DNA of 64,000 bases from Fasciola hepatica. Its lineage: Eukaryota; Platyhelminthes; Trematoda; Plagiorchiida; Fasciolidae. Below the pieces are notes generated by a model that was given only the letters and a program-made list of their open reading frames with translations, was not told where the DNA came from and searched no databases. The stretch's first letter is position 1. Every line of letters starts with the position of its first letter. Where the stretch lies: contig CANUEZ040000113.1 of the NCBI GenBank assembly GCA_948099385.1, positions 4,786,501-4,850,500 on the forward strand. The letters are read 5' to 3'. Positions 25,591-35,930 of this stretch are shown piece after piece. A program made the translations under genes and the position numbers.

Positions 25591-27063
25591 ATGCCGAGAC
25601 TACCAGCCAAACAAACTGCACCCTCATTGGTTGGTAGTGCCAACATCCGACCAAAAGTACTCGCTAAGTCGAAAGTCTCAAAACCTTAACTGAAGCCTTG
25701 TTCCTTTAGCCTGACCGATGACTTTTGCAAGGCAAATAAAAGGGCGGAGACCACAGAACACAATCTCCCTAATCTCAACAGCCAGATGTCTTCGACTGAC
25801 ACAACCCTGTCCAAGTTAATTCCGCTCACGTACATCTCTAACCCTCCAGCAAATCCGTCAAACCGAGACCTAGTCACGGCCGGGCGCTTCATAGGTGCCA
25901 TTGCCTCGGAAATAGTGCGAAGAATCAGTAACTCAAAAAACGCTGTTGGATTTATTATACTTGACAGAATCCCTGTTGAAAAAGTAAAACATAGCATTTG
26001 AAGTGCTATCAATATGGCACACCACCCCCGCCAGTGCTTTTGGCTACGAAAGAAAACTCAACGCAAATCTTGCCCACTGTTGTTCAGATTCCTCGACGAG
26101 GAACCTGCCAAACACTTCTTAAGAAACCAATCCACCGTAGCCTCGAGAACCCCGTTCAAGAACGTTGAGATTGCTGCCGACAAGACCTCATTACAAAGGG
26201 AATTCGTCAGGTCCGCCAGCAAGCATTCAGCTCCGTCGAAAATTGTCCACCTTCAGCTATTCGCCTCTTCCCCGTCTGACGATGCGCAGAGTACGTGCAA
26301 TATCAATTCGACCCCATGCTCAACAGAACATTATTCCCATATGTTTGACGCCGACTTAGATATATCCATTTCAACGTTACCTCACCTTCCAGCTCCTAAG
26401 AAACAAAGAAGCATAGAGTTTACCCCTGGAAAACTGTCCCCCCTCGGGCTAACTCGATTCTGCCATTACCTAACACCGGAACATTGGCCACGACCGACGA
26501 TGGTGTGAATCGCCCAACCGGCTTAAAAGCCATACCCAGAAATCCCCAACCCATCAACGAAGGCACCCTAAATTCTTTTATTCCATCTCTTCACTCGGCT
26601 CCAATAGCCACTCGGCAATCTACGGTGCCTAGTCCATCCCCCAAACCAGCGAAATTGTGATTACTGGGTGGAATGCACATAGATGACACTACGGTCAGTA
26701 CTAAATCACTCACCGATCCACGCTTCCAGTTGCTAAGGTCCCCAAGCGAAGCAACACAGAGTGCAACAGTGGACGAGAGAACGTTATTCAAAACCTATCT
26801 GCCCAATCTAAACCACCATTTACTAGTTGCACCGTACATACCACCCAGTCTTTCTTTTTCTGCACCTGGTTATCATCCTCTTCAGGCAGTTATAACTAGC
26901 CTCCGGGCCTCTCCAATAATTCCACCATTCCTACCAAATGATTACTTTAGTGTTCTACATAACCTCTATCATAACCTAAGTAATATTTTCTCACATGAAT
27001 CTCCCTCCTTTTATCATTCATATATCCCGCCTACCCTGAATCCCTTTTCTTCCGCAGGCCACT
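25591..27063 (+). pseudogene. Element C ORF1 protein remnant
   Basis: An ATG at 25591 opens a basic 32-codon start (MPRLPAKQ..) ending at a TAA; the reading continues in the same frame with LKPCSFSLTDDF. 25786-26001 contains VTAGRFIGAIASEIV, SNSKNAVGF and VEKVKHSI. 26014-26508 contains KNVEIAADKTSLQREFVRS. These align with VAGHFIDSAASEVL, NSRNVVV, LEHVKHTL and KNIKIDKTPLQRE of element D. The core resembles the RNA-binding domain of CR1-type ORF1 proteins (N.PE......L...C). The last part (26673-27065) is Pro/Ser-rich. ORF1 proteins coat element RNA. At least two frame breaks. Confidence 0.65.
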
Positions 27064-27344
27064 AACAACAATACCCGCGATCTTCCGGTCTTAAGGCCAA
27101 CCAACACCCTTATATCCCACTTCCATTTCGCATTCCACCCCCAAGTTACGTCCCATTAACTTGCTGATGTTAAGGGGGCACCTGTGTTACCGTCCGTACC
27201 GAAGCAGGTGTCAAGATACTTGATACTACTACTCTACCTCTTTTCTCTCCCACTTAACATCTACTTACCCATTCCTCCTCATATTTGTATGTCCCAGCCA
27301 CCAGTATCTACAAGTAGCAAAGCACTCGATAGTGAGCTTTCACG

Positions 27345-28474
27345 GTGTTGTTCCGCACCAAGTCGACTTACAAACCTCCGATATCCTTCCAGTCTAACGA
27401 ACCTAATCGGCACCAGCCATACCCAGCCTGGGTTAACAACCAAGCTGATTCCCTCGCCAGATACGTCTACCCAGTTTGTTTCACCGTCCGTGGTGTGCCA
27501 TATTCCCCCATCCACATTACAGACTACTCCATCTCAAGGAATACTATTTGGCTATCCGATCCTCCTTCAGCAAACGTAATGCCGGAATCCTACAAAGATC
27601 TTAAAGTTATTCTTGACTGCACTAAACTGTTCTCATTGTTCATTCTAAAAGCACGCTCAAAGGTGAACGAGATGCAAACGCTGCGTGTATTACTGCTCAC
27701 GTCTGATTACGACTTTATTTCAGCTACCGAAACCTGCTTAACGGACGACACTCCAAACGAGGATATCGCTATTACCGGATACCAAGCTTTCGGGAAAACA
27801 GACTCACTCGGCGAAGAGGGGGCTGTCTTATATATGTAAGGCAAAACATGTGAGCGAAAACATTTCGGCTCCCCATACCTAATAACTTGCTGGATTCAGT
27901 TTGGCTACAGATCACTACAGGATGTCCCGACTTTATTGTCGGTTGCATCTACTGCCCCTCGAATACTAGTCAAAACGACCTTCTGCCTAACATAGGGGCG
28001 TTAAACGTTCTTGCGGACATACCAGGCCCAAAATTGGCGGCCAGCCACTTTAACGCACCAGGCGTCCTTTGGTCCAATTTGAAAGCCCCACATCACCTAC
28101 TATACTTCTTGACCAGTATTCCTTTAGGAAGATGGACTCAACATGTGATGTGCCCAACTAGAGGCAGTAGCATTCCTGACCTAATTTTTACTGTAGGATT
28201 ATCTCCTGTACACCCATCGATCGTGAACAACATCCCAGGTTGTGACCACTTGCCGGTCGGATGTGAGTTTTCAGTGCCAACACAAACAGTCCACAAACCA
28301 ACCGCAGAAAGATCTTTTCACCAAGCTAGCCGGAATCAATTACCATCACCCATTCGCTCGCAGCACTGGGATACTTTCTTTTTATCTGACGACTTGCATA
28401 CCGTGGTGGATCAGCTTTACTTCAAACTGAATACATGCCTGGACGATCTAAACCGAACAGTGTTTGTTGATTAA
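27345..28474 (+). pseudogene. Element C ORF2, endonuclease part
   Basis: The leader (YKPPISFQSNEPN..) is like that of A. Then come ISATETCLTDDTP (catalytic Glu) and EEGAVLYM at a stop (27839). After a frame change, 27887-28474 has DSVWLQI, VGCIYCPS, ASHFNAPGVLW (the GDFN block is changed to SHFN), LGRWTQH, IPDLIFTV and GCDHLPVGCEFSV (catalytic Asp-His kept). The changed Gly-Asp would abolish nicking. Confidence 0.75.
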
Positions 28475-28527
28475 AACAGAAGCTTTCTATACTATAACGG
28501 AAGTTCCTCAAGTCGAGAGACCTTTCA

Positions 28528-30276
28528 TTGTTCTCAATAATGAACGATTTATCCCATTCAGTGGAAGTGATTGAAATATCCCCCAATAAAAAACAGAAAA
28601 TAAAGGAGCTGAACCAACCCAAGAGGACCAAAGCTTTATCCAAGCCGATGAAGTTGAGGAACAGTCGGTGCAGTTCTCCTATTCCATCCATTATATATAA
28701 TAGCAATTATATACCGAACTCCCAAGAGATCTGCGAGGCATTCAGTACCTATTTTGCTTCGTCTCCAACGACCGATAACTCCCCATGCCTATATCACGTT
28801 GGGCCGCTGACATTCGCACAGTTCTCAGCGATTAAATTTCACCCAAACGGCTTAAAAGTACAGCTGACTAAAATAAGGCGGTCATGCCACCCCGGGCCAG
28901 ATGCCGTACCACGGGCTACTTTTAGTTTAGGTGGAACTGATATCTCGTCCTTGTTGTCAAAGGTTTTTAATTTATCTATGAGCAGTAGCGTTTTCCCCTC
29001 CCATTGGGAAACATCAGTTGTTATCCCAATTTCTAAGAAAAGCTCACGGCGGGAACTCACCAACTATCGACCAGCGAACCACACCACTATTGTTTCCCGA
29101 ATTACGGAAAGACTGATTAGAAGTAAGATGACAACTCATCTACCTAACTGACTCTGGACAGCAAGGTTTTCTTCAAAACAGATAGTGTGCTACCTGTGTG
29201 AGTGATTTCCTTAGCTTGATAACTAGCGCCACCAACAGTGGTAAATCAGTGATCGTAATCCTCCTTGACATGGCTGAGGCTTTTGATCGAGTATCCCATA
29301 ATAGGCTAATGGCGAAGATGAAAACCTACGGAATTGCTGACCAGATCCTAAGTTGGTTTTCATCATATCTAACATCCCAAAAACAGTTGGTGGACGTTGA
29401 TAGCAGTTTATCATCAGCTCGACTAGTAACTATTAGAGTTATTCAGGGTAATGTACTAGTGCCCTAGCTTTTTCTTATACATATGCTGATGAAACTTATA
29501 ACGTCGTCACACACGGGGCAGCGTTCATTTTGCGGACGACATAAAAATTATATACTCCCTTGAACCTGACGCCTTAGCTTCTACCATCGCTAGCATAACG
29601 GGCGATTTACTATCGCCAGATTCACGGAGCATTCCAATGGCTGATGAAATTTTTCCGCTGTCAAAAGCTGTATCCCTATGTATAAGTGTCAGGTTCCCGC
29701 AGGAAAGTTTAAAATTAACTATCGGTTCGTCCCCAACAGTCCGGAAGTAAGGGACTTCGGACTAAAACATTCTCGTATATTTAATTGCTCCTACCACTCG
29801 GCCGTGCAGGTTTCTAAAGCTAGACGTCTAACTGGTCTGATTAATAAGACCTTCTGTCTTCCGGGGAGCAAGTTAGGCATTTTTAAGACTCATGTCAGAC
29901 CACTTCTGGAATATTGTACTGCCTTCTTTTCTTAAATGCGGCAGATCGACAGATTTGCAATGGATAATGTTCAAAGCAGATTTATTAAATTACTACTAGG
30001 ATATTCCTCGCCCCAAATTATATGGAAAGGCGTGAAATATTGCAACTAGAGCCCCTATGGCTGCGCCGTCTAAGAATGAACCTGTCCTTCTTTTTCAGTA
30101 TTGTAAAACGTACTTCTTGCAATTCAGCCCCCCAGGTCAAAACTCCCTCCAACTATTCTTTACGACATAGGGACTCTATGTTCTTGATTCCAGTATCCAG
30201 GACTGCAATGCGGTCTAATTTCTCTAGTATTAAATATTCTTCCCTCTGGAACAAGCTCTTACGTCAATTTAGGTAG
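28528..30276 (+). pseudogene. Element C ORF2, reverse transcriptase
   Basis: 28528-29151 holds the linker and RT entry (HPGPDAVPRATFSLGG, FPSHWETSVVIPISKK, NYRPANHTTIVSRITERL). 29198-29467 has motif A (LLDMAEAFDRVSHNRL) and IRVIQGNVLVP ending at a stop. FADD is intact at about 29529-29540 but in a separate frame. 29678-29935 (YKCQVPAGKF, LTGLINKTFCLPGSK, RPLLEYC) and 30022-30276 (EPLWLRRLRMNLSFFF) are thumb and C-terminal region. Five frame segments, so inactive. Confidence 0.8.
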
Positions 30277-30280
30277 TTAT

Positions 30281-32198
30281 CTTCGGCCTCTCTATTATTA
30301 AAAAAAATTAACATCTGACTGTACAAAAACCCATCCTAATGCACGATTCCTACATGTCTATTACTTGAGTCCATGAACTGGGCCTGGGATACTAGTCAGA
30401 AGTTTAACAACTTTGTTCAGTAGGCAGTTATAACCGACGGATACTAAAGAGCATATGGACTCATTCTGTATTATAGTTAGCAAATAAAAGCAGCCCAGCC
30501 CAAACTCCATGACTGCCAACAACACATTCCACGTGTTCGTTTAGCCACTTCCTGTTTTCAACGCTCCTGACCACGACCCCCTACCTGCCACCTTTGCTCC
30601 GCTGATTTTTCGTTTCATGCTGTCGGATTTTACCACAGTCAGTGAGGTCCTTTTTTATCAGCTGCCGCCATGAATAATAGCATCGCTAATGCTAGAAAAT
30701 ACATATTAGCATATATAATATTGTGCCCTCGAGGTACCAGTCTCATTCAATAGTCAACTATTTACTCGTTGATAACCCGTTTCAACACACGAGATTCCAG
30801 GCCTCCTTCTGATGAACGAATCGCCACAATTCATGTGGTCTTCCATATACCATTCATTGAACTACACATAAGTATTCGCCCCAGGTGTCGCCCATTCTGG
30901 TCTCGTTGTGTTGTTGGAAATTTTCTCTAAGCCCTACGATAACTTGTCGGTAGTACTGATCTGTTTCGCTCTCCGTATATTGTTAAACCCAAAAAACCAG
31001 AACTCAAAGTCGCGAGCACCCATTTCTGTCACTGGCATGATTTTGATTTTCTGTCTTTTCCCCCTAACCCATAGCTGGTAGAATTGCCAGACTGCAGCCT
31101 TCTCCCTTTAGTTTTCATGACCTACCCCCTAAGGACGATTGTTGTTTTCTTCATCCCAGGAATAACTTGGAACCTCTCTCGCTGGACAGGACAACTGAGA
31201 TTTACACACAACTTTATTTTCGCCCTCTCACGATGGTTTTCCCCAAGATTCCCACGATCATACTACTTGAACCTGGACTAATTGATCTCACTGCATTCAT
31301 ACAACTCATTCTAATCCCAACGGTGCATGACGCGGTCAGGTCCCCCACTTAGGCCGAAGCAGATCGGGCCCACAAGCAGTCTGCAACGATGTGCGGGCGC
31401 AATTGGATTGGCGGATTGCACCTTCTGTCTCCAGAAACGTTTTTCACGTTGAATGTCCAGCGCACGGTCAGTCGCATCCACCAGCGCAGCTTGTGGATAA
31501 CAAGTTCTGTCTTTATGCTCACACTGCTACGGCAAACGTTCGCTCCATTCCTCTCCAGTTATTACCGGTTTCCCTTCGAGCATGCTCTCCATACTGGCGC
31601 TACATCCTGCCCGGCACAAAATATCGCTATCTGTGCACGTGTCAGTGAATAGATTTCACTCCCAACTGCTATCCATCTTCTCCTCTGCATGCAGTTGTTG
31701 CTTACGCAAGCACTCACCGATCTTGGCAGTTACTTCTTGTCTACCTTTCCAAAGTCACACTTTCATCTATTCTCCTGGCCCATAGGTCGTCATTCCCGTT
31801 CCGTGTTAGAACCCACCAAAGCTGTTCAATCGTTGGCACATTTACTGTCACTGTTCATTCCCTCATCGGTCACAAAATGGTCCGGCGCTGGCACACCTTT
31901 CAGTAGTCCCCCAGTGGGCAGCGAAGTGATTAGCAACTACCTGCACTTTTCATTGGTCCATCCGATCGCCTTCTCAATGCTACTGAATAGGGTTATTCGG
32001 GTTTTGCAGATCACCACTTTCCCTCATGTTTGACCGTCTCGGATACACTTCCCATGCAGCATCGCCGCTCCTTTGCCATCATTTGCTACACCTGTCAAAT
32101 TGGTCGATATAGATGTTACACTTACCGTCTACTTACTATACGATCACATTTATTGTAAACTCATTCTGGCAGCTCCCTTGATTCTCCGGATGTTATGG
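30281..32198 (+). other. 3' tail of element C
   Basis: Mostly non-coding, pyrimidine-rich on plus, containing the shared block at 31326-31505. The stretch CACCTGTCAAATT near 32091 also occurs in the tail of A (near 5910). It ends at TTCTCCGGATG and the TAA/ATT run. Confidence 0.6.
31326..31505 (+). repeat. Shared 3'-tail block, copy in element C
   Basis: Matches 4266-4440 (+) and 37670-37850 (-): GACGCGGTCAGGTCCCCC, GGCCGAAGCAGATCGGGC, GTCTGCAACGATGTGCG and TCCAGCGCACGGTCAGTC are the best conserved parts. Confidence 0.8.
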
Positions 32199-32218
32199 TA
32201 ATAATAATAATATTATTT
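32199..32218. repeat. TAA/ATT run shared by the ends of C (+) and D (-)
   Basis: GGTAATAATAATAATATTATTTTA. Read on plus it closes the tail of C. Read on minus it follows GCTTCGGGCGTCTTCGAAATAAAA, which matches the GCTTCGGATGACCCCAAAATAAAC end of A, so it also closes D. A tail-to-tail junction. Confidence 0.65.
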
Positions 32219-33640
32219 TATTTCGAAGACGCCCGAAGCATTCATTACGCATAATCAAAATTTCACAAGCGACAAAACTGACAGAAAAAATTCATGAAGA
32301 ATTTAGAAATGTTTAACACGAAGGGGAGTAGGGAGAAAAAGAGGGGAGATGCGAGGGAGATAAGTGTATGCGCATTAAGGAGTAATGTAGGGAGTTTAGG
32401 TGAACCCGGAGATGAATGCAAATACGTGCCCGGTGAATTCTAAGGCCAAGGACAGATGTAGCGGTTGGATGGGCCAAGTGGGGGAGAACGGAACCTGGGA
32501 GTTTTACATGGAGAGGACTGAAAAGCGGCATGAAACACTGTCGTTACGAGAAACGATGAAGAAAGAGGAAGAGAGAAGAGAAGAAATGAACCAAAAATTG
32601 AGTTGGACGGCAGCCCAGACAGCACAAAGGGGCACTCGACGGTCACCTGAATGTTCCCTGGGGGACGGTCTCAGGAACTCAGTGCAATGCCCCCGAAAAC
32701 AATCAAAACCTCCATGAAACCCCGAGAATCCTTCCTAAATGCAAAAGATTTCGAATGGGAGTCCCCGTTAAGCCACACTTCCTAATATTTAGTGGCATGG
32801 TCCCCATTTGGTTTAGATACAGAAATCTCTGAAATCGTGAATGCATGAGAAATCCGAATCTAATATTTCATGTTAAAACCAGTAATAAGGAAAAATTTTG
32901 ACATTAAATGTCCATTTTACTGTGTATTATGAATTTGGATGTTCCGTTTGTTTTAACGCATTACTGTCACGGCGGCCGGTCCGGTGCAGTGGTTGTTTGT
33001 TGTCGCCTCCTAGGCTACGCCGTTAAACACTGCAATGCGTTTGGTCGGCTTCTGGTGTTCTTCGGAGGGTAAATCCCATTTATTTGCATTTACCTCTTCG
33101 TCTGTAGATGAAAAAGACCCACCCAAAATTGCATGTCTGTTCCAGAAGTACAATATTTAGGCGCAAGAAGCAGATTGCAGTTCGTATGGTTGATGGGGGC
33201 GACTTCAACTCGTCCCTCATATGGGATGATGCTGTAGAAATTTAACTTCCATGAAGTTAGTTACGAATTCCCAGGCCGTTGTTCCGTCCCAACAAACAAC
33301 CGGTTCCATTATGTAATTGGTGACGTCGACAGTCCGGAAGAACCGAGGGTCTCATCGGCAGCAGTTGAGGATCAATAAGTCACAGCTGCTACAGCCTCTA
33401 CCGCTGTTAGTTTATGCACACTGAATTTATAAATACGTATGGTTGTGAGAAAAAGAGGAGCATAACACGGGCATACCAAGGGAGAAGTGGGAGTCAACTT
33501 ATTTGGCAGCTACCACTTTCACGAGAAGTAGCCTTCATAGTAATTAGCATTATATGCAACAGAATCATCATTGATGGATGGAGAAATGAAATTTACAACA
33601 CCTTTCAAAATGGTAACTATCCTCACAGAAGGTAACGGAA

Positions 33641-34486
33641 TTGTTAAATCTATACATTCCAGCTGTTCCTTCGGCCAGCGATGTTGTAAGGCTGGCTTCT
33701 ATACAAACGAAATCATCAGTGGCCGATTTAAGGATTTTGTTACGAGCTCTGAGACAGTTAAAGCTAGACTTGTCTTTAGATCCGAGGTCGTCGCTTGGGA
33801 CACCAAGGAGAATCCAAAAGAAAAAAGTTGGCACCGGTAGATACGTACATTTTGGACTAAGTGAAACCTCGCAACGAGCTCTGGAGTGAAGGACTGTCAC
33901 AGCCGGCTGCTGCTTTTATATTTAGTTGCACATTGACCGTGTGAACTTGTTTCGTGGCGCATCGCGCCAGTCGTGGCCAATAGTGTGTTGCCTCTTGGAC
34001 CCCAAGTCGCGAGTATTCATTGTTGGTCTATATTAGGGAGTGTCCAAACCTATTGACAGGCATCAATATTTGGAAGACCTGATACAGGGAATGGCATCAT
34101 TAGTATCCGATGGCATCATTATTCGTGGGAGTAGTCTTCATTGCAGAATTGGTTTGCCGCGTGTTGTGGCAGATAACCCAGCCAAGGCGATGCTTGGGCA
34201 GGTTAAGCATCATTCTGGGTCATACAGCTGTCATAGATGCACACAACGTGGTTGTTGCTTCCAGTGCCGTCTCATTTCCCAATCAACCACGGGAAGCTTA
34301 CTCAATGAAGTTAACATTCGAAGTCATCTCCAGGGCAGCCATCATACTGGCAGTTCCCCGTTCGAAGTATCACCTGTGTATTTGATGGCCCTATTTCCTA
34401 ATGAAACGGAGTCAACTGGAAGTAAGTGCAAACGTCGGCTATCTTTTGTCTCTAGTAGTCACCGCATAAGTGTTTTTCTATTTTGA
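33641..34486 (+). pseudogene. Transposase-like relic
   Basis: Two pieces in the same frame. 33641-33889 has SSVADLRILLRALRQL, LSLDPRSSLGTPR and GTGRYVHFGL. 34040-34486 has GIIIRG, RVVADNPAKAMLGQVKHHSG, YSCHRCTQRG and NIRSHLQGSHHTGSSPFEVSP. They match from memory a widespread animal family annotated as 'transposase domain-containing' protein (pattern: L..LR...LPLD.RTLLGTP....G.Y.YFGL, then V.DAPARA...VK.H.GY..C..C...G). The region between the pieces has stops and may be eroded sequence or an intron. The C-terminal half is not recognised. Confidence 0.55.
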
Positions 34487-34599
34487 TGACGTGTTCAGAT
34501 CCCACGTCACAACTCACTCCATTACACTAGCAACAACAACCCCTATTCGAGATCCTCGGAGGCACTTTGCACAGTACGTGCTTGCCTAAAATAGATTGT

Positions 34600-35422
34600 C
34601 ACCTTTTCTACGTTTAGGAAAAACGGAAACAGTTACAAAGGTAAAAAGGCAACAGATCGAGTCTTGGAAAACATTATTTACGGGAAAACTTTGGAGTGTT
34701 TGTCCAACTTCGGGTGTCACGTTCATTAATCACAGCTTGAATGAATGGACTTATCACCCGGGTTGTGAAACTGCAGAAAAACGATGAAGGACGTCAAGTA
34801 AAAACTGTGCAAATCTGTACGTTTTTCCGGTGCATCGATGCAGTTCATGCAATGCGCTATTCCCGTGCGAAACCCACGAGAGTTCAAGAGGTTGAATAAA
34901 AAATTGGAAAATTAAACATTCTGCAAACAAAGGGCAACTTAAATTGTTCATAACTTTCAGACTAGCGGTAGCATTTCCTTTTTGCAACGGGAACTCAAAC
35001 AGTTGGGGTTTGTGTACGTCAGATAGTGCGCATGCTGGTCTTCGATTTCCTTATGGGCTAACTGAACTGGGGCGGTGTCCAAGGGAGTCAATCATTTGTC
35101 AATACAAATCCTGAAGAATAACTGTCAGTGAGTATGCCGTTCTGTGTTATCCTATCCTGTATTCGTAGATGCAGCAAAGAAGCACAAGTTTCCCGGAGCT
35201 ACAACACCTTTTGTAAACGGAAAGATCCAACGTTGGATTCGAAGGTGCAGATCGACTGAGGTTATTAGCACTGATCCACCATATCAGGACGTGGCCGTCC
35301 AAATCAAAAGTGCTGAGGTCAGTTTTGACTTGAACATCTTTAATATGCTACGTATTGCTGAACCCTCTCGTGAGCCGATTGTAATGTTGACAATCATAAC
35401 GACTTTGTGCTGCACCGATTGA
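34600..35422 (+). other. Unassigned frames downstream of the transposase relic
   Basis: Frames 34596-34787 and 35144-35422 lie where the rest of a transposase would be expected. No motif identified. Confidence 0.25.
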
Positions 35423-35750
35423 ACAAGCATCTCATTTCCTTTGTTCCAAGTACTGCAAAACACACCAAAATGACCCATAGTTGGATGACGATTGTTCGCT
35501 GACTAGCCCAGTGAACAAAGATTTACCAATAGCGAAATATATAATTATCCCCCGTAAAACCTGTATTTTATTTGAACTCCGGGGATTAATTCCACTAAAT
35601 GTTTTATGCGGAGTTATGGTTAAGCCTATTGTAAGATAGTCGTGCTTATGCGCTTGCGCTGGACTCTGGTTATTCCGTGGATTACCAGTACATTCTTTAG
35701 CATGTACGTATTTCTGTGGAATCAGGGAAGTCCGCTTCGATAAGCTTCCG

Positions 35751-35920
35751 TGACCTTCACCTGAGTGTCCCCTGGCCGTCACCCCAATATCCCCTGACCG
35801 TCATCTGAGTGCCTCTTTTTTGTTTCAAAGGGGACACTCGAGTGACGGTCGAAGGACACTCAAGTGAAAGCCAGGAGACACTCAGGCGACGTTAAGATGA
35901 CGCTCAGGTGACGGTCGTGC
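35751..35920. repeat. Inverted arrays of a 22-bp repeat
   Basis: The right arm (35831-35920) holds four direct units with a 22-bp period, each like GACACTCAGGTGACGGTC plus four bases. The left arm (35751-35813) holds three units of the same sequence in reverse orientation. The spacer is T-rich (about 17 bp), so the arms can fold back. Units are imperfect. Confidence 0.75.
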
Positions 35921-35930
35921 TGCTGGGGTG

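Larger units (their letters stand above)
25591..32215 (+). mobile_element. Non-LTR retrotransposon C (CR1/jockey-like), full-length but decayed
   Basis: Plus-strand element with ORF1 (25591 to about 27060), ORF2 with endonuclease and RT (about 27345-30280), a 1.9-kb 3' tail with the shared block (31326-31505), and a TAA/ATT terminus at 32199-32218. ORF1 and ORF2 both match element D across the window, so C and D belong to one family. Both ORFs are broken. Confidence 0.8.
32780..35930 (+). mobile_element. Probable DNA-transposon-derived insertion in the tail of D
   Basis: This stretch breaks the pyrimidine-rich character of the D tail. It holds a transposase-like relic (33641-34486) and, at its right side, an inverted array of 22-bp repeats (35751-35920). 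Boundaries are approximate: I could not find a matching terminal inverted repeat at the left side nor a target duplication. A CACTA-type element is a guess based on the transposase style and the subterminal repeats. Confidence 0.45.

Noticed and set aside
30675..30720. Small inverted repeat GCTAAT..ATTAGC in AT-rich sequence
   Set aside because: Too short and AT-rich to support a fold or a transposon end.
32400..32717. 105-codon plus frame, charged
   Set aside because: Antisense of the pyrimidine-rich 3' tail of element D; no motif.
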